From Amaricoccus sp. (GTDB lineage Bacteria > Pseudomonadota > Alphaproteobacteria > Rhodobacterales > Rhodobacteraceae), in contig NZ_JAGOMQ010000031.1 in NCBI RefSeq assembly GCF_017993425.1, positions 1 to 51,878 on the forward strand: a DNA stretch of 51,878 bases. Direction: 5' to 3'. Below the pieces are notes generated by a model. It did no database searches. It was not told where the DNA came from and saw only the letters and a program-made list of their open reading frames with translations. Numbering within the stretch: position 1 is the first letter of the stretch; the number at the start of each line of letters is the position of its first letter. Below are positions 33,667 to 42,170 of the stretch, piece after piece. A program made the translations under genes and the position numbers.

Positions 33667-34926
33667 ATGATGAAACCCGCGAACACCCGGCTGGCGCTGC
33701 TGCTGGCGACCGCCATGACCTTGCCGGCGGGCCTCGTGCTGGCCCAGGACGCCGACAAGCCCGAGATCTACAAGCTGATGCCCGATACCGCCCTTGCCGG
33801 GCTGATCGATCCCTACATGCCTGACCGCACCGACATCGAGAAGGCATGGCCCAAGACCCCGGCCGACCCGTCGAGCATCCAGGTCGGCTGGACCGAGATC
33901 ACGATGGGCAATCCCTTCTTCGTCGAGCTGATAAAGGGCGCCGAACGCACCGCGAAAGGCACCAATATCACCCTCGACGTTCAGGTGGCCGATGGCGACC
34001 TGCAACGCCAGTGCGGGCAGATCGACACCTTCATCACCCAGGGCAAGGACGTGATCGTCGTCGATCCGACCGACACGCTCGGCGTGGCCTCGTGCATCAA
34101 CCGCGCCGTCGAGGCCGGCATCCCCGTCGTCGCCATCGGCACCGTTCCCTCGGATCGCGCCCAGGTCCTGACCACGATCACGCCGAACCCCTATGAGAAC
34201 GGCTTCGGCGCCGGCGCGTACATCGCCAAGGACGCGGGCACCGAGCCGATCGTCGGCGCGCTGATCATCGGCGTCGTCGGCAACTCGACCTCGGAGAGCC
34301 GCCTGAACGGCATGGTCTCGGGCATCGTCTGGCAGCGCGTCCAGGATCTCGGGCTCGACATGACCCGCGAGGAGGCCATGCTGCGCGGCTACGAGCTGTT
34401 CCAGCAGGCCAAGCAGAGCGGCGGCTTCAACGACGAGGAGCTGCGCTTCCAGGTCGTCGCCATGGGTGAAGGCAACTGGACCGAGGAAGGCGGCCTCGCC
34501 GCGGCCGAGGACATCCTGACCGCCCACGGCAGCAAGCTGACCCACATCATCGCCGACAACGACTGGATGGGCATCGGCTCGCTCCGGGCGCTGCGCAACA
34601 GCGGGATCGAGGGCGTCAAGGTCGCGACCTCGGCGGACGGGTCGCGCCTCGCGCTCGAGGAGATCAAGAAGGGGAACCTGCTGGTGACGGGCACCTTCTC
34701 CGGCGAGCAGATGGGCGTCTCGACGGTGGCCTTCATCGACCAGATCTTCAACAAGGGGCTCGATGCGCAGAACCTGCCCCTCGGCAGCTATTTCCCCGCC
34801 TATGCCATCACCAAGGAAAACGTGGACGAGTTCATCGACCCGAACCCCGAGAACCAGTTCTACAAGTACGAGGTCTCTCCGGTGCTGAACATCGAGCAGA
34901 TCCGCGCCCAGCTCGCGGCGAACTGA
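33667..34926 (+). CDS. Ribose-type periplasmic sugar-binding protein
   Basis: A 419-residue periplasmic binding protein of the Peripla_BP_4 family. A signal peptide of about 26 residues ends in VLAQ. The mature protein includes an extra 45-residue N-terminal segment before the usual start (VGWTEITMGNPFFVEL), making it about 100 residues longer than RbsB. The later VVDPTDTLGVASCINRA, DNDWMGIGSLRALRNSG and GTFSGEQMG segments line the sugar site. AGGAGG is four bases before the first ATG and seven before a second at 33670, so the latter may be used. The sugar is unknown; the unusual length suggests a specialised ligand. Confidence 0.93.
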   Translation: MMKPANTRLALLLATAMTLPAGLVLAQDADKPEIYKLMPDTALAGLIDPYMPDRTDIEKAWPKTPADPSSIQVGWTEITMGNPFFVELIKGAERTAKGTNITLDVQVADGDLQRQCGQIDTFITQGKDVIVVDPTDTLGVASCINRAVEAGIPVVAIGTVPSDRAQVLTTITPNPYENGFGAGAYIAKDAGTEPIVGALIIGVVGNSTSESRLNGMVSGIVWQRVQDLGLDMTREEAMLRGYELFQQAKQSGGFNDEELRFQVVAMGEGNWTEEGGLAAAEDILTAHGSKLTHIIADNDWMGIGSLRALRNSGIEGVKVATSADGSRLALEEIKKGNLLVTGTFSGEQMGVSTVAFIDQIFNKGLDAQNLPLGSYFPAYAITKENVDEFIDPNPENQFYKYEVSPVLNIEQIRAQLAAN

Positions 34927-34941
34927 GCCCGTCGGGCGCGA

Positions 34942-34968
34942 GGAGGGGCCGCCGGCCCCTCCATTCCT
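34942..34968 (+). terminator. Hairpin terminator after the sugar-binding-protein gene
   Basis: GGAGGGGCC (34942-34950), loop GCC and GGCCCCTCC (34954-34962) form a perfect 9-bp stem, followed by ATTCCTT. It lies 15 bases past the stop codon and before the next SDR gene, so it may attenuate rather than fully end transcription. Confidence 0.7.
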
Positions 34969-35014
34969 TCCGCCGGTCGGAGACCGCGGAACAGTCCTTC
35001 ATGCGGAGCATGCC

Positions 35015-35758
35015 GTGACCGAGCCTTCAACGAGAGCCACGAAGCCCCTGGTCATGATCACCGGCGCGAGCGCCGGGATCGGGGCGGAGATCGCCCGGAC
35101 CTTCGCCGAGGCGGGTCATCCGCTGCTGCTGCTGGCGCGCCGGCGGGAGAAGCTCCTCGACCTCGGGCTCCCCGACGCCGTCTGCTGCGAGGCCGACGTG
35201 CGCGACCGCGACAGGATCGCCGCCGCCATCGCCGAGGGCGAGGCGCGCTTCGGCCCGGTCGATCTGCTGGTCAACAACGCCGGCGTCTCGCGCCTCGCCC
35301 GGCTCGACGACCAGGATCCTGCCGAGTGGCGCGACCTGATCGACATCAACGTGATCGGCGTCCTGAACTGCATGCACGCCGTCCTGCCCGCCATGAAGGC
35401 GCGCCGCCACGGGACGATCGTCAACGTGTCCTCGATCGCGGGCCGCAAGGTCTATCCGTTCCACGACGTCTACGGCGGCACCAAGCATTTCGTTCATGCC
35501 GTCAGCGAGGGCGTGCGCGGCGCCTCGGCGGAGCACGACGTGCGGGTGATGACGATCTCGCCCGGCATCACCAAGTCCGAGATCGACAAGACCATCACCG
35601 ACCCGGCCGCCTTCGCCGTCTGGTCGGCGGATCGCGACCGGATGGAGGGCGGCATCGACGCGGAGCACGTCGCCCGCACGATCCTCTTCGCCTATAAGCT
35701 GCCGCAATCGGTAAACCTTCAGGAAATGACCATCACCGCGACCGCACAGCGTTACTAA
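35015..35758 (+). CDS. SDR-family oxidoreductase downstream of the sugar transporter
   Basis: A 247-residue SDR of the classical type: TGASAGIG, VNNAGVSRL, Ser in NVSSIAGR and YGGTK. The C-terminus ends TITATAQRY without the usual DGG motif, placing it near the YdfG/serine-dehydrogenase subgroup. The start is the GTG at 35015, with GGAG eight bases upstream. It follows the transporter operon by 88 bases, beyond the hairpin at 34942, so it may be partly independent. It probably adds another oxidation or reduction step to the sugar pathway. Confidence 0.87.
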   Translation: MTEPSTRATKPLVMITGASAGIGAEIARTFAEAGHPLLLLARRREKLLDLGLPDAVCCEADVRDRDRIAAAIAEGEARFGPVDLLVNNAGVSRLARLDDQDPAEWRDLIDINVIGVLNCMHAVLPAMKARRHGTIVNVSSIAGRKVYPFHDVYGGTKHFVHAVSEGVRGASAEHDVRVMTISPGITKSEIDKTITDPAAFAVWSADRDRMEGGIDAEHVARTILFAYKLPQSVNLQEMTITATAQRY

Positions 35759-36007
35759 GCGCACGTCGGCCGCGTCCGAAGCGGGCGACCTGCGGGAGCA
35801 CCTATTACCAACGGCCCGTCTGTCTGACTCCCGCAGGGGATTTCCCCCGCCGTCTTCGACGCGGTGTTTGGGGGACGCTGGATTGCAATCAATTGCAAAG
35901 TCGCGCGTCTGCACCACGGTGAGGGCGGGAATACCGATCCTCTTTCGTCGTCTAGCCAGTTCCCATTTTCAGATTCCAATCAATTCAATAATGCTTTTCT
36001 TAGGGCC

Positions 36008-36075
36008 GGTTGACAAACTTCAACCAGGTCGTGCCCCCGGAAGTGGTGTAGCTCACCACGGTCACTACGCGCCTC
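36008..36075. repeat. Three consecutive small inverted repeats
   Basis: GGTTGA/TCAACC around six bases (36008-36025), GTGGTG/CACCAC around five bases (36043-36059) and a CCGGC...GCCGG-type repeat starting near 36070. Three adjacent stems of similar size in a gene-free region could form a structured RNA or an element terminus. No coding frame or known RNA family was recognised. Confidence 0.4.
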
Positions 36076-36295
36076 CGGCTTAGGCCGGGGCGGTCAGCGC
36101 GTGGCGGCCGGCGGCTGGATCATGGCGCAGGGGAGGCAAGGCTTTGCCCACCGACGCCGTGATTCGGCGGGGGCAGCGCGAGACCGGGCCCTCAGCGGGC
36201 GATGGCGGCCCGGGCGATGGCGTCGATCGTCGCGCCCGCTCGGAGTCGCCTCGCTCAATAGCGGCAATCGTGAACGGAGCGGCCGAGGCCAGTGC

Positions 36296-36309
36296 TTGAC
36301 GCGAGTCAA
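36296..36309. promoter_or_regulatory. Inverted repeat upstream of the two-component system
   Basis: TTGAC and GTCAA flank GCGA, 42 bases before the response-regulator start codon. Its TTGAC arm could also serve as a -35 box. A plausible autoregulatory site. Confidence 0.4.
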
Positions 36310-36351
36310 TCGGCAGGGGAGTCGTGGTGATCATCCCGAAACGGAGCCGCC

Positions 36352-37011
36352 GTGCGCCTTCTGCTGATCGAAGACGACATCACCCTGGGCGGGGCGCTTG
36401 CGGACTACCTGCGCGGCCAGGGTCACGCCGTCGATTGGGCGCAGGGGCTGGCGGACGCCGATGCCGCGGCGGAGACGGTGCGCTACGACCAGATCCTCCT
36501 CGACCTGAACCTGCCCGACGGCCGTGGGCTGGCGTTTCTCGCCCGTCTGCGCACCAGTCGGGACGCCACGCCGGTGATCATCCTGACCGCCCGCGACCAG
36601 ATCAGCGACCGGCTGGCGGGCCTGAACAGCGGGGCGGACGACTACATGGTCAAGCCGTTCGATCTGTCAGAGCTTTCGGCGCGGATCGCCGCCGTCGCGC
36701 GGCGATATGGCGGCCTTGCCGGCCCGGAAATCGTCCTGGACGCTCTCTCGATCAACCTCGCGCTGCGGGAGGTGCGGCAGGGCGGCAAGGCCGTCGACCT
36801 GACCGGCCGTGAATGGGCCGTGCTCGCCCGTCTCGCGGCGCGGCCCGGCGTCATCGTCCCCAAGGCCGAGATCGAGGACGCGCTCTATTCCTTCGGCGCG
36901 GAGATCGAGAGCAACGCCGTCGAGGTGTTCGTCAGCCGGCTGCGGCGCAAGATCGGGGCCGGGGCGATCACCACCCATCGCGGCCTCGGCTACCGCCTGG
37001 AGCGCCCCTGA
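36352..37011 (+). CDS. OmpR-family response regulator
   Basis: A 219-residue DNA-binding response regulator. The receiver domain (1-115) has Asp8 and Asp9, the phospho-acceptor Asp51 in LLDLNLPDG, the TAR threonine and Lys101 in MVKPFDL. The winged-helix effector (about 125-219) contains TGREWAVLARLAARPG and SNAVEVFVSRLRRKIG. The GTG at 36352 follows GGAG. It overlaps the histidine kinase by one base. The QseB/PmrA-like type and the lipid A modification genes downstream suggest a cationic-peptide or metal response; this is inferred from context. Confidence 0.93.
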   Translation: MRLLLIEDDITLGGALADYLRGQGHAVDWAQGLADADAAAETVRYDQILLDLNLPDGRGLAFLARLRTSRDATPVIILTARDQISDRLAGLNSGADDYMVKPFDLSELSARIAAVARRYGGLAGPEIVLDALSINLALREVRQGGKAVDLTGREWAVLARLAARPGVIVPKAEIEDALYSFGAEIESNAVEVFVSRLRRKIGAGAITTHRGLGYRLERP

Positions 37012-38309
37012 TGGCGGCGCGCAGCCTCGCCGGGCGGCTGCTGCGCGGGCTGGGCCTCGCCGTCGTGGCGGCCTGGATCGCCTCGACGATCCTCGCCGGC
37101 CTTGCGCTGAAGGACGAGCTCGACGAGGCTTGGGACATCGCGCTGCGCCAGATGGCGAAAGGCCTCGCGCCTTTCGCCGTCGAGGCGGTCGCGCCCGGCC
37201 TGGACGCGGCGCCCCCGGCGCCCGGCTTGCTCCGGTTCGACGGCGCGACGCTCGCCTATCAGATCCGCGCCGCGAACGGCGATCTGCTGATGCGCAGCGC
37301 CGATGCGCCGACGGAGGCTTTCGCCGTGCCGCTGCATCGCGGCTTCGGCCGGGCGGACGGCTTCAGGATCCACACGGTCGCCTTCGACGGCGGCTTCCTG
37401 CATGTCGCCCAGCCGCAGGCCTATCGCCGCGATGAGGCGTTCGAGGCCTTCCTCGGATTGCTCTGGCCGCTGGCGCTGCTGCTGCCGGTGGTCCTGCTGC
37501 TGGTCCGGTCGATCACCCGGCGCAGCCTCGCGCCGCTCGACGACCTGCGCCGGGAGATCGAGCGCCGGGGCGGCGATAACCTGACGCCCATGCCGGATGC
37601 GGGGCTGCCGAGCGAGCTCAGGCCCATCGTCCTGGCCGCGAACCGCCTCCTCGACCGCCTGCGCCGGACGCTCGACGCCGAGCGCGGCTTCTCGGCGAAC
37701 GCAGCGCACGAGCTGCGCACGCCGGTCGCGGGCGCCATCGCCGAGGCGCAGCTCCTCGCCGACGACCTGCCCGACGGTCCCGCGCAGGATCGCCTCGCCC
37801 GCATCGAGCGCTCGCTGAAGCGGGTGGGGCGCCTCTCCGAGAAGCTGCTCGACCTTGCGCGGGCCGAGGCGACCGCATATCGGCTGGAGGGCCGCGTCGA
37901 CCTGGTCCCGGCGCTGCGCCTCGTGCTCGACGAGTTCCGGGCGGCGCCGATCGACCTCGAGCCGGCGGCGCCCCGGATGGAGGGCCGGATCGACCGGGAC
38001 GCCTTCGCCGTCGTCGCGCGCAACCTGATCGAGAACGCGCTGCGTCATGGACTTGCGGACGAGCGGGTGCGCGTCCGGGTGGAGGATGCGGCGCTCGTCG
38101 TGACCAACGGCGGCCCGGCCGTGGATGCCGGCTCCATAGAGACGCTGACGGAGCGCTTCCGACACGGCGCGGCGGCGTCCGCGGGCAGCGGCCTCGGCCT
38201 CGCCATCGCCGACACGATCGCGCGACGCTCCGGCGCGGTCCTGTCGTTGCGCTCGCCCGCGCCCGGGCGAGCCGACGGCTTCGAGGCGCGCTTCGACCTC
38301 GGCGACTGA
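37011..38309 (+). CDS. Sensor histidine kinase
   Basis: A 432-residue inner-membrane kinase. Membrane segments at about 12-33 and 149-167 enclose a periplasmic sensor loop of about 115 residues. A HAMP-like linker follows, then the H-box FSANAAHELRTPVAG with His233, the N-box NLIENALRHG and the G-box GSGLGLAIADTIARR. It should phosphorylate the response regulator encoded just upstream (TGATG overlap). The periplasmic loop matches no sensor domain I recognise, so the signal is unknown. Confidence 0.93.
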   Translation: MAARSLAGRLLRGLGLAVVAAWIASTILAGLALKDELDEAWDIALRQMAKGLAPFAVEAVAPGLDAAPPAPGLLRFDGATLAYQIRAANGDLLMRSADAPTEAFAVPLHRGFGRADGFRIHTVAFDGGFLHVAQPQAYRRDEAFEAFLGLLWPLALLLPVVLLLVRSITRRSLAPLDDLRREIERRGGDNLTPMPDAGLPSELRPIVLAANRLLDRLRRTLDAERGFSANAAHELRTPVAGAIAEAQLLADDLPDGPAQDRLARIERSLKRVGRLSEKLLDLARAEATAYRLEGRVDLVPALRLVLDEFRAAPIDLEPAAPRMEGRIDRDAFAVVARNLIENALRHGLADERVRVRVEDAALVVTNGGPAVDAGSIETLTERFRHGAAASAGSGLGLAIADTIARRSGAVLSLRSPAPGRADGFEARFDLGD

Positions 38310-38395
38310 GCGCGTTCAGCCTGGCGTAAGCTTGGCCGGGAAGAAGCGGCCGTCGGCTCGAGGGCCGGCGATTCCGCAACCGGGTCCCGCGTCCA

Positions 38396-38668
38396 ATGAC
38401 CGTCTCCGCCTTCTGGCTCGCCATCGGCTTTCTCGGCCAGATGCTGTTCACCGCGCGCTTCCTGGTGCAGTGGATCGCCAGCGAGCGCGCCCGCCGCAGC
38501 CTCGTGCCCGACGCCTTCTGGTGGCTGAGCCTCGCGGGCGGCGGTGCCCTGCTCGCCTATGCGATCTGGCGGCGCGACCCGGTCTTCATCCTCGGACAGG
38601 GCGCCGGCCTGATCGTCTATCTGCGCAACCTCGCGCTGATCCGGCGGGCCCGGACGGGCGCGGCATGA
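38396..38668 (+). CDS. LAB_N-domain membrane protein (lipid A biosynthesis N-terminal type)
   Basis: A 90-residue protein with three hydrophobic segments. FLGQMLFTARFLVQWIASER, followed by the VPDAFWWLSLAGG segment and GQGAGLIVYLRNL, is the signature of the small LAB_N family found beside lipid A sugar-transfer genes. It is probably a membrane partner for the neighbouring glycosyltransferases. It overlaps the GT39 gene by ATGA and begins 86 bases after the kinase gene. Confidence 0.88.
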   Translation: MTVSAFWLAIGFLGQMLFTARFLVQWIASERARRSLVPDAFWWLSLAGGGALLAYAIWRRDPVFILGQGAGLIVYLRNLALIRRARTGAA

Positions 38669-40209
38669 GGGCCGGCCGGACCTGGCTCGCCATGGCGGGC
38701 TTCGCGCTGGTCGCGGCCTTCGGCGTGCTCGCCCGACCGCTGCTGCCGGTCGACGAGACGCGCTACCTCGCCGTCGCCTGGGAGATGCGGACGAGCGGCG
38801 ACTGGCTGGTGCCGCACCTGAACGGCGCGACCTATTCCCACAAGCCGCCGCTCCTCTTCTGGCTGATCAACCTCGTGTGGTCGGTCACGGGCGTCTCGGA
38901 GATCGCCGCGCGCCTGATCGGGCCGGCCTTCGCGGTCGCCACGATCTGGGCGACGGGCCGGCTCGCGCGGCGGCTGTGGCCGCAGGACGACGGCGCCGGC
39001 GGCCGGGCGGCGATGATCCTCGCCGGCTTCGGCGTCTTCGTCGCCTATGCCGGGCTGACCATGTTCGACGCCATGCTGGCCCTCGCCGTCGTCCTCGGCG
39101 TGCTGGCGCTGGTCGCCGCCGGCGACACGCGGCGAGGCTGGGCGGCCTTCGGGGCGGCGCTCGCCTTCGGCGGGCTCGCCAAGGGGCCGGTCGTCCTCGT
39201 TCACCTGCTGCCGATCGCGGTTCTCGCCCCGCTTTGGAAGGGCCTGCCGCTGCGGCGGACGGCGGCCGGGCTTGCGCTCGCGCTCGGCGTGGGGCTCGCG
39301 CTGGTCGGCCTCTGGCTCGTCCCCGCGATCGTCGCCGGCGGCCCGGAGTATCGCGAGGCCGTGCTCTGGACCCAGAGCGCCGGGCGCATGACCGACGCCT
39401 TCGCCCATGCCCGGCCATGGTGGTGGTTCCTCGCGCTCCTGCCGGTCGTGCTCTGGCCCTGGGCCTGGTCGCCTTCACTCCTGAGGCGGATCGCCGCGCT
39501 CGACCTGCGCGCCGACCGGGGCCTGCGCCTCGCCGCCGTCTGGGCCGGGTCCGCCCTCGCGCTCTTCAGCCTGATGAGCGGCAAGCAGATCCACTACCTG
39601 ATCCCGACCCTGCCGGCGGCCGCGCTCTTGATGGCGCGGGCCATGGGCGGCGACGGGGTCCGGGCGCTCCCCGCGGTCCTGCCGCCCGCCCTTCTCGGCC
39701 TCGCCTTCCTCGGCGCGGCGGTCGGCCTCGTCGCCGACGAGCGGGCGGCCCGGCTGCTGGCGCCCGGCTGGGTCATGGCGCTGGTCGGCCTCGGTTGCCT
39801 CGGCCTCTCGGCTCTGGGAACGCGCTTGCGCGGGCCGGCGCTGGCGTTCCTCGGGCTGGGGCTGGTCGCCGCCCTCGACCTCGCGTTCCTGTTCGGCGCG
39901 CCCGGGCGCATCTACGACGCGGGCGAGATCGCCGGCCTGATCGCGCCCTCCGACGCCGCCGGCGTCGGCGTGCTGGGAGACAGCTACGACGGCATGTTCA
40001 CTTTCGCCGCCCGCCTTCGCAACCCGGTGACGGCGCTGGACCGGAAGGAGGCGGCGGGCTGGCTGGCGGAGAACCCCGACAGGGTCCTCGTGACGCGGCT
40101 CGACCGCGACCACACGGACGATCCGCCGCGCGCCGTCGTCGTCTACCGCAACCGCCCGTATGGCGTCTGGGGCGGGTCGCCCGCGCCCGATGCGGGAGAC
40201 GGTCGATGA
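38665..40209 (+). CDS. GT39-family glycosyltransferase (ArnT-like)
   Basis: A 514-residue polytopic inner-membrane protein. The acidic pair Asp30-Glu31 in LLPVDETRYLAVAWEM and HLNGATYSHKPPLLFWL are the catalytic first-loop features of ArnT/PMT enzymes, which move a sugar from a polyprenyl phosphate to lipid A or protein on the periplasmic side. About eleven hydrophobic segments and a soluble C-terminal tail follow. It is coupled by ATGA to both its neighbours. With the downstream polyprenyl-phosphate sugar synthase it forms a donor-plus-transferase pair, likely decorating lipid A. Confidence 0.9.
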   Translation: MRAGRTWLAMAGFALVAAFGVLARPLLPVDETRYLAVAWEMRTSGDWLVPHLNGATYSHKPPLLFWLINLVWSVTGVSEIAARLIGPAFAVATIWATGRLARRLWPQDDGAGGRAAMILAGFGVFVAYAGLTMFDAMLALAVVLGVLALVAAGDTRRGWAAFGAALAFGGLAKGPVVLVHLLPIAVLAPLWKGLPLRRTAAGLALALGVGLALVGLWLVPAIVAGGPEYREAVLWTQSAGRMTDAFAHARPWWWFLALLPVVLWPWAWSPSLLRRIAALDLRADRGLRLAAVWAGSALALFSLMSGKQIHYLIPTLPAAALLMARAMGGDGVRALPAVLPPALLGLAFLGAAVGLVADERAARLLAPGWVMALVGLGCLGLSALGTRLRGPALAFLGLGLVAALDLAFLFGAPGRIYDAGEIAGLIAPSDAAGVGVLGDSYDGMFTFAARLRNPVTALDRKEAAGWLAENPDRVLVTRLDRDHTDDPPRAVVVYRNRPYGVWGGSPAPDAGDGR

Positions 40210-41012
40210 TTGCCCCGACGGAGACGATCAGCGTCGTGATCCCCGTGCTCGACGAGGCGGAGGGGCTGGAGCGCGTCCTCGGGGAGGTGCTCGCCGCCCT
40301 CGGCGACACGGCGGCCGAGGTGATCGTCGTCGACGATGGCTCGACCGACGCAACCCCGGGCCTGCTGGCCGACCTGGCAGCGCGGGAGCGCCGGCTGCGG
40401 GTGCTGACGCACGCCCGTCCGGCCGGCCAGTCAAGCGCGATCCGCACAGGCGTGCGGGCGGCGCGATGCTCCTGGGTGGCCACGCTGGACGGCGACGGCC
40501 AGAACCCGCCCGACCAGATCCTCGTCCTGCTCGAGGCGCTCCACGCGGCGCCCTCCTCCCGGGTCGGGCTGGTCCAGGGCGAGCGCCGGCAGCGTCGCGA
40601 CCGCTCCAGCCGGCGCTGGGGCTCGCGCGCCGCCAATGCGATCCGCGCGACAGTGCTCGGGGACGGCGTGCGCGACTCCGCCTGCGGCCTCAAGGTCTTC
40701 CGCCGGAGCGCCTTCCTGGAGCTTCCGTATTTCGAGCACATGCATCGCTTCGTCCCCGCGCTGATGCGCCGCGAGGGCTGGGACGTGGTCCTCGTGCCGG
40801 TCGAGCATCGCCCGCGGCTCGCCGGCCGGTCGCACTACTCGAACCTGCGGCGGGCCTTGGTCGGCATTGTCGACCTGGCGGGCGTAGCCTGGTTGCTGCG
40901 GCGGCGCACCCATACCGTCGTGCCCGGACGAACTATTTCTGGCGCGAAGGGCACGGGCTGTGTAGCTGATGCCCATACCATGTTCGTAGCACGCCGCACG
41001 TCGAACCGGTGA
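40206..41012 (+). CDS. GT2 polyprenyl-phosphate sugar synthase (DPM/ArnC-like)
   Basis: A 268-residue cytosolic-face glycosyltransferase. It has VVIPVLDEAEGL, the nucleotide motif VDDGSTDAT, the metal-binding DGDGQNPP and the acceptor segment DSACGLKVFRR, all typical of dolichol-phosphate-mannose synthase-like enzymes that charge a polyprenyl phosphate with a sugar for the GT39 partner. The last 25 or so residues after WLLRRRTHT have no family resemblance, and the reading frame may have been extended by a lost stop codon. ATGA overlap with the GT39 gene. Confidence 0.88.
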   Translation: MIAPTETISVVIPVLDEAEGLERVLGEVLAALGDTAAEVIVVDDGSTDATPGLLADLAARERRLRVLTHARPAGQSSAIRTGVRAARCSWVATLDGDGQNPPDQILVLLEALHAAPSSRVGLVQGERRQRRDRSSRRWGSRAANAIRATVLGDGVRDSACGLKVFRRSAFLELPYFEHMHRFVPALMRREGWDVVLVPVEHRPRLAGRSHYSNLRRALVGIVDLAGVAWLLRRRTHTVVPGRTISGAKGTGCVADAHTMFVARRTSNR

Positions 41013-41168
41013 CGACGGTGGACGGCCCCGACGACTGGCGCGACCGAGAACGTCTCCGTCTGAGTTGATCTGAGGGTCTTGATAGATCGCCGCGCCAATC
41101 AGGCCGCCGCGCTCGCCGACCTTCCGAAGCCCTCGGACAGGCTCTCGATCAGCTCTAGATCGGACGCT

Positions 41169-41693
41169 TCATCCGGTTTCGAAGTCTCCGGGCTGAGGCG
41201 GCGCGATCGGGCGGAACTCGGCCCGGTCCGGCTTGAGATCGAGGAGGGGCGTGCCGTCGATGCAGTCGAGCCCCTGCACGGACAGGGTGTGACCTCCCTC
41301 GATCCCGACCATCCGGACGATCGAGGTGCCGATCGGGTTCGGACGCACGGGCGAGCGGAGCGCGAAGGTGCCGCGCACCCGGCCATCGCTGGCCGGGCTC
41401 TGCAGAACGAGGTCGCGCCGCGATAGGTGCAGCCAGTAGAGGACCTCGAGCTGCTGGAAGGCCTCGATGCCGCGCAGCGCCTCCCGCCAGGGCGGGAAGA
41501 TCTCGATCTGGCAGACAGGTCCGTCCGGCCGGCCTTGCCGCGGCGTCGCCATCCGCGACGTCCAGGGAGTCCGAATGCGGCCGATGAAGCCGATCGTCGC
41601 GTCCGCCGGCGGCGGGCTCGCTGCGACCTCGCCCGCCCGGATCTCGTTCTCGCGCACCATGGCCGCCTCGTCGACGTCGATCGTCCCAGACAT
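41169..41693 (-). CDS. trmO: tRNA (N6-threonylcarbamoyladenosine37-N6)-methyltransferase
   Basis: A 174-residue protein of the TrmO/TsaA (UPF0066) family, which adds a methyl group from S-adenosylmethionine to t6A37 in tRNA-Thr. [11 protein letters not shown] begins the beta-barrel domain; [19 protein letters not shown] and especially the [10 protein letters not shown] segment (SAM and tRNA site) are conserved, followed by [15 protein letters not shown]. The first 30 or so residues are an extension not in the core domain, so a later start is possible. The 156 bases between it and the convergent GT2 gene hold no feature I recognise. Confidence 0.92.
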   Translation of the reverse strand: MSGTIDVDEAAMVRENEIRAGEVAASPPPADATIGFIGRIRTPWTSRMATPRQGRPDGPVCQIEIFPPWREALRGIEAFQQLEVLYWLHLSRRDLVLQSPASDGRVRGTFALRSPVRPNPIGTSIVRMVGIEGGHTLSVQGLDCIDGTPLLDLKPDRAEFRPIAPPQPGDFETG

Positions 41694-41722
41694 ATCGCGG
41701 ACCTGGCATGGTAGCCAGAATC

Positions 41723-41750
41723 TTGCGATCGGCCGTTCATGCGATATAGT
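41723..41750 (+). promoter_or_regulatory. Predicted promoter for the 129-aa protein and moeA relic
   Basis: TTGCGA (41723-41728), a 16-base spacer and TATAGT (41745-41750) lie 29 bases before the start codon at 41779, in the divergent gap from trmO. A plausible sigma-70 promoter. Confidence 0.5.
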
Positions 41751-41778
41751 TGCCTAAAAATATCGGAGGTCCCGCGGA

Positions 41779-42168
41779 ATGCCGATCGAGGCCGCAGCGC
41801 TGTCGACCTGCCGGGTAGTCGACGGAGGCGAACGGATCGCCCTGAGGTTCGTGGACGCGGCCGGGAAGCCGAACGAGGTCCTGCTCTCGACGGAAGACGC
41901 CTCGGCGGTCGCCATGACGCTGCCGCGGCTGCTCCGGGCGGCGCTCGGCAGCCGCTTCGGCGACGATACGCTGCGCTACGTCTTTCCGCTCGACAGCTGG
42001 CGGATCGAGGCGGCCGGGGACGGCCGGAACCTGATCCTCACCTTGGCGACGAACGGCGGCTTCGAGGTCTCGTTCGCAACCGAGCCAGCAGGTGTCGCGT
42101 CGCTCGGCTCGGCGCTGACGGACCGGCTTCCAGACTATGCGCAGGCGTGCGCCCGGATCCGGAACTGA
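41779..42168 (+). CDS. Unknown 129-residue protein upstream of the moeA relic
   Basis: I do not recognise this protein. It has no signal peptide or membrane segment and reads as a small beta-rich soluble protein (RVVDGGERIALRFVDAAGKP; ESW-like SWRIEAAGDGRNLILTLAT), which could be a single domain. GGAGG lies ten bases before the ATG and a promoter-like sequence precedes it, so it is probably a real gene. It ends two bases before the TTG start of the decayed moeA, implying a former operon. A link with molybdenum cofactor use is a guess from position only. Confidence 0.7.
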   Translation: MPIEAAALSTCRVVDGGERIALRFVDAAGKPNEVLLSTEDASAVAMTLPRLLRAALGSRFGDDTLRYVFPLDSWRIEAAGDGRNLILTLATNGGFEVSFATEPAGVASLGSALTDRLPDYAQACARIRN

Positions 42169-42170
42169 CC

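Larger units (their letters stand above)
35759..36351. other. Long intergenic region with several inverted repeats
   Basis: About 590 bases without a supported gene. It contains two TTGCAA palindromes 10 bp apart (35883 and 35893), a moderately AT-rich patch near 35975-36000, a run of hairpins at 36008-36075, and the operator-like repeat at 36296-36309. Open frames across 36080-36334 match nothing I recognise. It separates the sugar locus from the two-component system and may hold the remains of an inserted element. Confidence 0.55.

Noticed and set aside
36080-36334. Minus-strand frame of 84 codons before the two-component system.
   Set aside because: Proline- and arginine-rich, with no ribosome-binding site or family resemblance; overlapping alternative frames are equally open.
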